Positions 6,339 to 8,308 of a stretch of 8,308 nucleotides of DNA are shown here, one piece after another. Both the position numbers and the translations under genes were made by a program. This stretch comes from Oceanospirillales bacterium (GTDB lineage: Bacteria > Pseudomonadota > Gammaproteobacteria > Xanthomonadales > SZUA-36): positions 1-8,308 of the forward strand of contig QIKG01000049.1 of assembly GCA_003232965.1 (NCBI GenBank). Direction: 5' to 3'. Under the pieces are notes generated by a model. That model did no database searches. It saw only the letters and a program-made list of their open reading frames with translations, and was not told where the DNA came from. Every line of letters begins with the position of its first letter. Within the stretch, counting starts at the first letter, position 1.

Positions 6339-6794
6339 CTAACGAGAGGGGCGTTTGAGGTTTAAACTAAATCCCCCGAGGTTCTTCTTCAGTTTTTCGT
6401 AGTCTAAAGAAAACTTGGAGTCTACCCACTCAACGATTGGCGGCTGTATGTAAAGAACGCAAGATTCGGATCGGGAATAGAACACTATATCAGCGTTATA
6501 GGTAAGGCTGCCGTTGGCTAGCAGGGCATTATTCTCTGCTGCTCGGATTTCAAAGAGTCGATTTTTATTACGGCATTTTTCACCAGATTTGAACTTAAAT
6601 GTGTTCTTCTCTGTGCTGGGAATGGTCGATTTCTTTTGTTGATCACCATTGCTGTGAAGAATATTCACAATGATGGTCTTCGAGGTATTGTTCTGGAAGC
6701 GCGCCTTCCCTGGCGTATTATCGCCGGCCCAGGAGACCAGCGGTGCAGCAATCAAGAACATCATCAGAGGGGCGACTAAATATTGTGTTTTCAT
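6339..6794 (-). CDS. Small secreted protein, cluster family member
   Basis: The start at 6794 is preferred because AGGAG precedes it by 10 bases and it begins a signal peptide (MKTQYLVAPLMMFLIAAP, cleavage near VSWA-GD, residue 23). An in-frame ATG at 6872 would reach back past the end of the promoter element. The 151-residue protein carries the family opening ARFQNNTSKTIIVNI, then NGDQQKK, FKFKSGEKC, LFEIRAAENNALLANGS and SESCVLY, much like the order in the gene at 4970-5407 (F..NNT, VVV, F.F, C, Y.I, IANGG). Two mature cysteines. The C-terminal 30 residues (WVDSKFSLDYEKLKKN, NLKRPSR) are basic and not shared with the others. Function unknown. Confidence 0.85.
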   Translation of the reverse strand: MKTQYLVAPLMMFLIAAPLVSWAGDNTPGKARFQNNTSKTIIVNILHSNGDQQKKSTIPSTEKNTFKFKSGEKCRNKNRLFEIRAAENNALLANGSLTYNADIVFYSRSESCVLYIQPPIVEWVDSKFSLDYEKLKKNLGGFSLNLKRPSR

Positions 6795-6875
6795 AGTATT
6801 GGTGCTCCTGGGAGGCGTTGAATGAACCGCCCCCCTGTAAGGGGTTAATATCGAAAAATATTCGCTTTGCATTAC

Positions 6876-6908
6876 TTATAGCGAGATAAGTCAGAAAAGC
6901 ATGCCAAA
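6876..6908 (-). promoter_or_regulatory. Shared bipartite promoter-like element, copy 5
   Basis: Minus strand: TTTGGCATG (6908-6900), a 16-bp spacer, CGCTATAA (6883-6876). It lies 81 bp before the ATG at 6794, the longest leader of the set, and is divergent from the copy at 7021-7053 with 112 bp between them. Confidence 0.75.
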
Positions 6909-7020
6909 GATCAAGACCCGGCCTGCTCAAATGCTACCCTCCCTGACACTTGCGCCGCCAATACCTCGGTTCCGACACGATTCTGGTTCTTATAGATGTG
7001 CATATGATCATGTCGATTAA

Positions 7021-7053
7021 TTTGGCATGTTGTTTCGATAAGCCACGCTTTTA
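7021..7053 (+). promoter_or_regulatory. Shared bipartite promoter-like element, copy 6, in front of a relic
   Basis: TTTGGCATG (7021-7029), a 16-bp spacer, CGCTTTTA (7046-7053). It lies 46 bp before the ATG of the relic at 7100, almost the same distance as copy 2 to its gene. No intact small-protein gene follows, so the element either is left over or now serves the phosphatase gene at 7310. Confidence 0.75.
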
Positions 7054-7099
7054 TAGGTAGTGAGGTATAATGCCCGCAACTACACCAGCAGAAGTCACC

Positions 7100-7307
7100 A
7101 TGAAATACATTACGGTTGGAAGAAATACGGTACTTAATTTCACTGCCACTGTTGGCGTTTGATATGACCCCGGGTTCTGCGTAGTATTTCCTTCAGTTCA
7201 AGAATAGTTCTCGGGTTATCTTGAAGGCGGAAATCCTGTATTCGGATGGTTCTGACAGCTGCACCGGCGTCAGTACGCCGAGCCGCTGGAAGATTAAAAA
7301 TATGTAA
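7100..7307 (+). pseudogene. Decayed small secreted protein gene of the cluster family
   Basis: An ATG at 7100 starts MKYITVGRNTVLNF, a plausible signal-peptide beginning, but its own frame stops at 7162. Changing frame at about 7139 continues it as SLPLLAFDMTPGSA up to a TAG at 7182-7184; past that stop the same frame reads YFLQFKNSSRVILKAEILY and SDGSDS and ends at TAA 7305-7307. This resembles the mature start of the protein at 1100-1558 (YFLKVDNQSS, VVVSKVSDGSG) and the NNxS-V-DG order of other members. The gene thus has a frameshift, a nonsense codon and a lost C-terminal half. It keeps a perfect-spacing promoter element upstream. Its end abuts the phosphatase start. Confidence 0.65.
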
Positions 7308-7309
7308 GT

Positions 7310-8038
7310 ATGAATAGCGAGTTGAAGCTACTGAATGTGGCAGCAAGCACTGATAGAGGAAAGCGTCGAAGCCGAAACGAAGACTCTATTGTCGTCGGCC
7401 AGTGGCATTCCTCGGACTCAGACTTCAGTTTCCAGGTGCCGGCAATACCTGTAAACAAACCCATTATACTGGCCGTGGCCGATGGTATCGGCGGGCATAA
7501 GGCCGGCGATATTGCCAGCCAGTTTGTTACCCAGCGCTTGTCAAGAATTAAGTGGACAGCGTCCTATCGCCAGGAGCTAGAAGATGCACTAGGTGCCCTG
7601 GAGCAGCAACTGCAGCAATTAGGCAACGACCGCCCTGCCCTGAAGGGAATGGGAACCACTATCGCTGGCTGCATTGTATACGGCTCGGGTTTATATTATT
7701 TCAACGTGGGTGATAGCCGGGTGTACCTGATTTCCGGTCGGGAAGTTACTCAACTCAGTACCGATGACGGCTTGCCGGATTCACATATTATTACCCAGGC
7801 GTTGGGTGGCTTTGGCGCGAAACAAAAAAGTCTTGATTTACATGAGGGAGAAGTCCAGTGCGGATGGGGAGATACCCTACTAATCTGCAGTGATGGCTTG
7901 AGCAATCTGGTCGGTGACGATGAATTGGCCGACCTGTGTAGCAAGTCTGTAGGAGAGGCAAGCAGCGCATTAATTTCATTGGCGCTTGAACGGGGTGGCA
8001 ATGACAATATTTCGGTTGTAGTGGTAAGGTTCGGCTGA
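7310..8038 (+). CDS. PP2C-family Ser/Thr protein phosphatase (Stp/PppA-like)
   Basis: PP2C enzymes are cytoplasmic, Mn/Mg-dependent and remove phosphate from Ser/Thr, usually opposing Hanks-type kinases; some sit in type VI secretion loci (PppA). This 242-residue protein is a bare catalytic domain with every hallmark in order: RSRNEDS (NED 23-25), AVADGIGGHKAGD (Asp58, Gly59), GMGTTIAG (113-120), NVGDSRVYL (132-140), HIITQALG, LLICSDGLSNL (Asp195) and GGNDNISVVVV (Asp232, Asn233). It has no signal peptide or membrane segment. Start: ATG at 7310; no strong ribosome site is visible (GGAAGA is about 17 bases away), so expression may be low or coupled. It follows the relic by 2 bp and no matching kinase, FHA protein or secretion-apparatus gene is present. 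Whether it belongs to the cluster or marks its border is open. Confidence 0.93.
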   Translation: MNSELKLLNVAASTDRGKRRSRNEDSIVVGQWHSSDSDFSFQVPAIPVNKPIILAVADGIGGHKAGDIASQFVTQRLSRIKWTASYRQELEDALGALEQQLQQLGNDRPALKGMGTTIAGCIVYGSGLYYFNVGDSRVYLISGREVTQLSTDDGLPDSHIITQALGGFGAKQKSLDLHEGEVQCGWGDTLLICSDGLSNLVGDDELADLCSKSVGEASSALISLALERGGNDNISVVVVRFG

Positions 8039-8308
8039 GCGTATAAGTAGTTTAAACGCCGTATTGCCAGAAAAATCTGAAAACTTAAAGCACTGAACGA
8101 CCATTCGTATCAGGTTTTTAGCCAGACTATCATGTAATTTGAACCTATTTAAGTAGCCAGCACCGGATTCATATGCGTTTTACACCAATTCTCATACTTG
8201 GGGCGATAAGAAACTTTCCAGTCCCTTCTTGGGATTAGTAAGCAGCTAGTTTTCCGGGCGTGTTCTTTCAGTCAAACAACCCCGTTACTGGTGGAGCCCG
8301 ACATTCAG
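8039..8308. other. Right-edge region without a supported gene
   Basis: I see no frame with a ribosome site and recognisable product here. The longest plausible start-to-stop frame noted is a 21-codon one at 8173-8238 on the plus strand. No clear terminator hairpin follows the phosphatase gene, and no copy of the shared promoter element was found. Confidence 0.5.

Noticed and set aside
704..7053. Sigma-54 (-24/-12) promoters suggested by TTGGCATG.
   Set aside because: The -24 box fits, but no TTGC-type -12 box lies at the required 10 bases after GG in any of the six copies, while the CGCT box is invariant at 16 bp from the end of the first box.
7100..7162. MKYITVGRN looks like the beginning of an FHA domain, which often accompanies PP2C phosphatases.
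   Set aside because: No later FHA motif follows in any frame, and the continuation matches the small secreted family instead.
7140..7346. A 68-codon minus-strand frame across the relic and the start of the phosphatase gene.
   Set aside because: It lies antisense to the relic, has no signal peptide or ribosome site, and overlaps the phosphatase start.
1..8308. CRISPR array, insertion sequence, tRNA or integrase attachment site.
   Set aside because: No regularly spaced repeats, transposase motifs, terminal inverted repeats or tRNA-like folds were seen by eye on either strand.

Overview
The window looks like an accessory island from a Gram-negative bacterium, most likely a gammaproteobacterium. 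The reasons are Sec signal peptides on nearly every small gene, a lipoprotein secretin that needs an outer membrane, a PP2C phosphatase of the bacterial Stp/PppA type, and moderate GC content. The taxonomic guess is inference only; no rRNA, tRNA or species marker is present.

Most of the window is a cluster of small genes for secreted proteins of about 93-165 residues after signal removal, arranged in both orientations. Left arm (minus strand): an edge-truncated member (1-116) downstream of a frameshifted member (305-661, with its out-of-frame tail at 196-344). Centre (plus strand): a three-gene unit (1100-1558, 1575-2009, 2047-2616), then a two-gene unit of one small protein (2775-3224) directly abutting a lipoprotein secretin (3225-4655), a terminator near 4818-4850, and a further small protein (4970-5407). 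Right arm (minus strand): two members (5857-6207 and 6339-6794). Two decayed members are also visible: a relic at about 5605-5790 (minus) and another at 7100-7307 (plus). The last gene (7310-8038, plus) is a complete PP2C-type Ser/Thr phosphatase.

The clearest unexplained signal is a shared bipartite promoter-like element, TTTGGC(A/G)T(G/A), then exactly 16 bp, then CGCT followed by an A/T-rich tetramer. It occurs six times (704-736 minus, 1023-1055 plus, 2714-2746 plus, 6262-6294 minus, 6876-6908 minus, 7021-7053 plus). Each copy points at a small secreted-protein gene or its relic and sits 28-81 bp before the start codon. This indicates that the scattered units form one regulon, probably read by an alternative sigma factor or a dedicated activator not in this window.

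Working model (inference): a diversifying family of Sec-exported, probably disulfide-bonded small proteins is expressed together with an outer-membrane secretin that could release them from the periplasm. No assembly ATPase, inner-membrane platform, pilin, kinase or sigma factor gene is present, so the window may hold only part of a larger locus.
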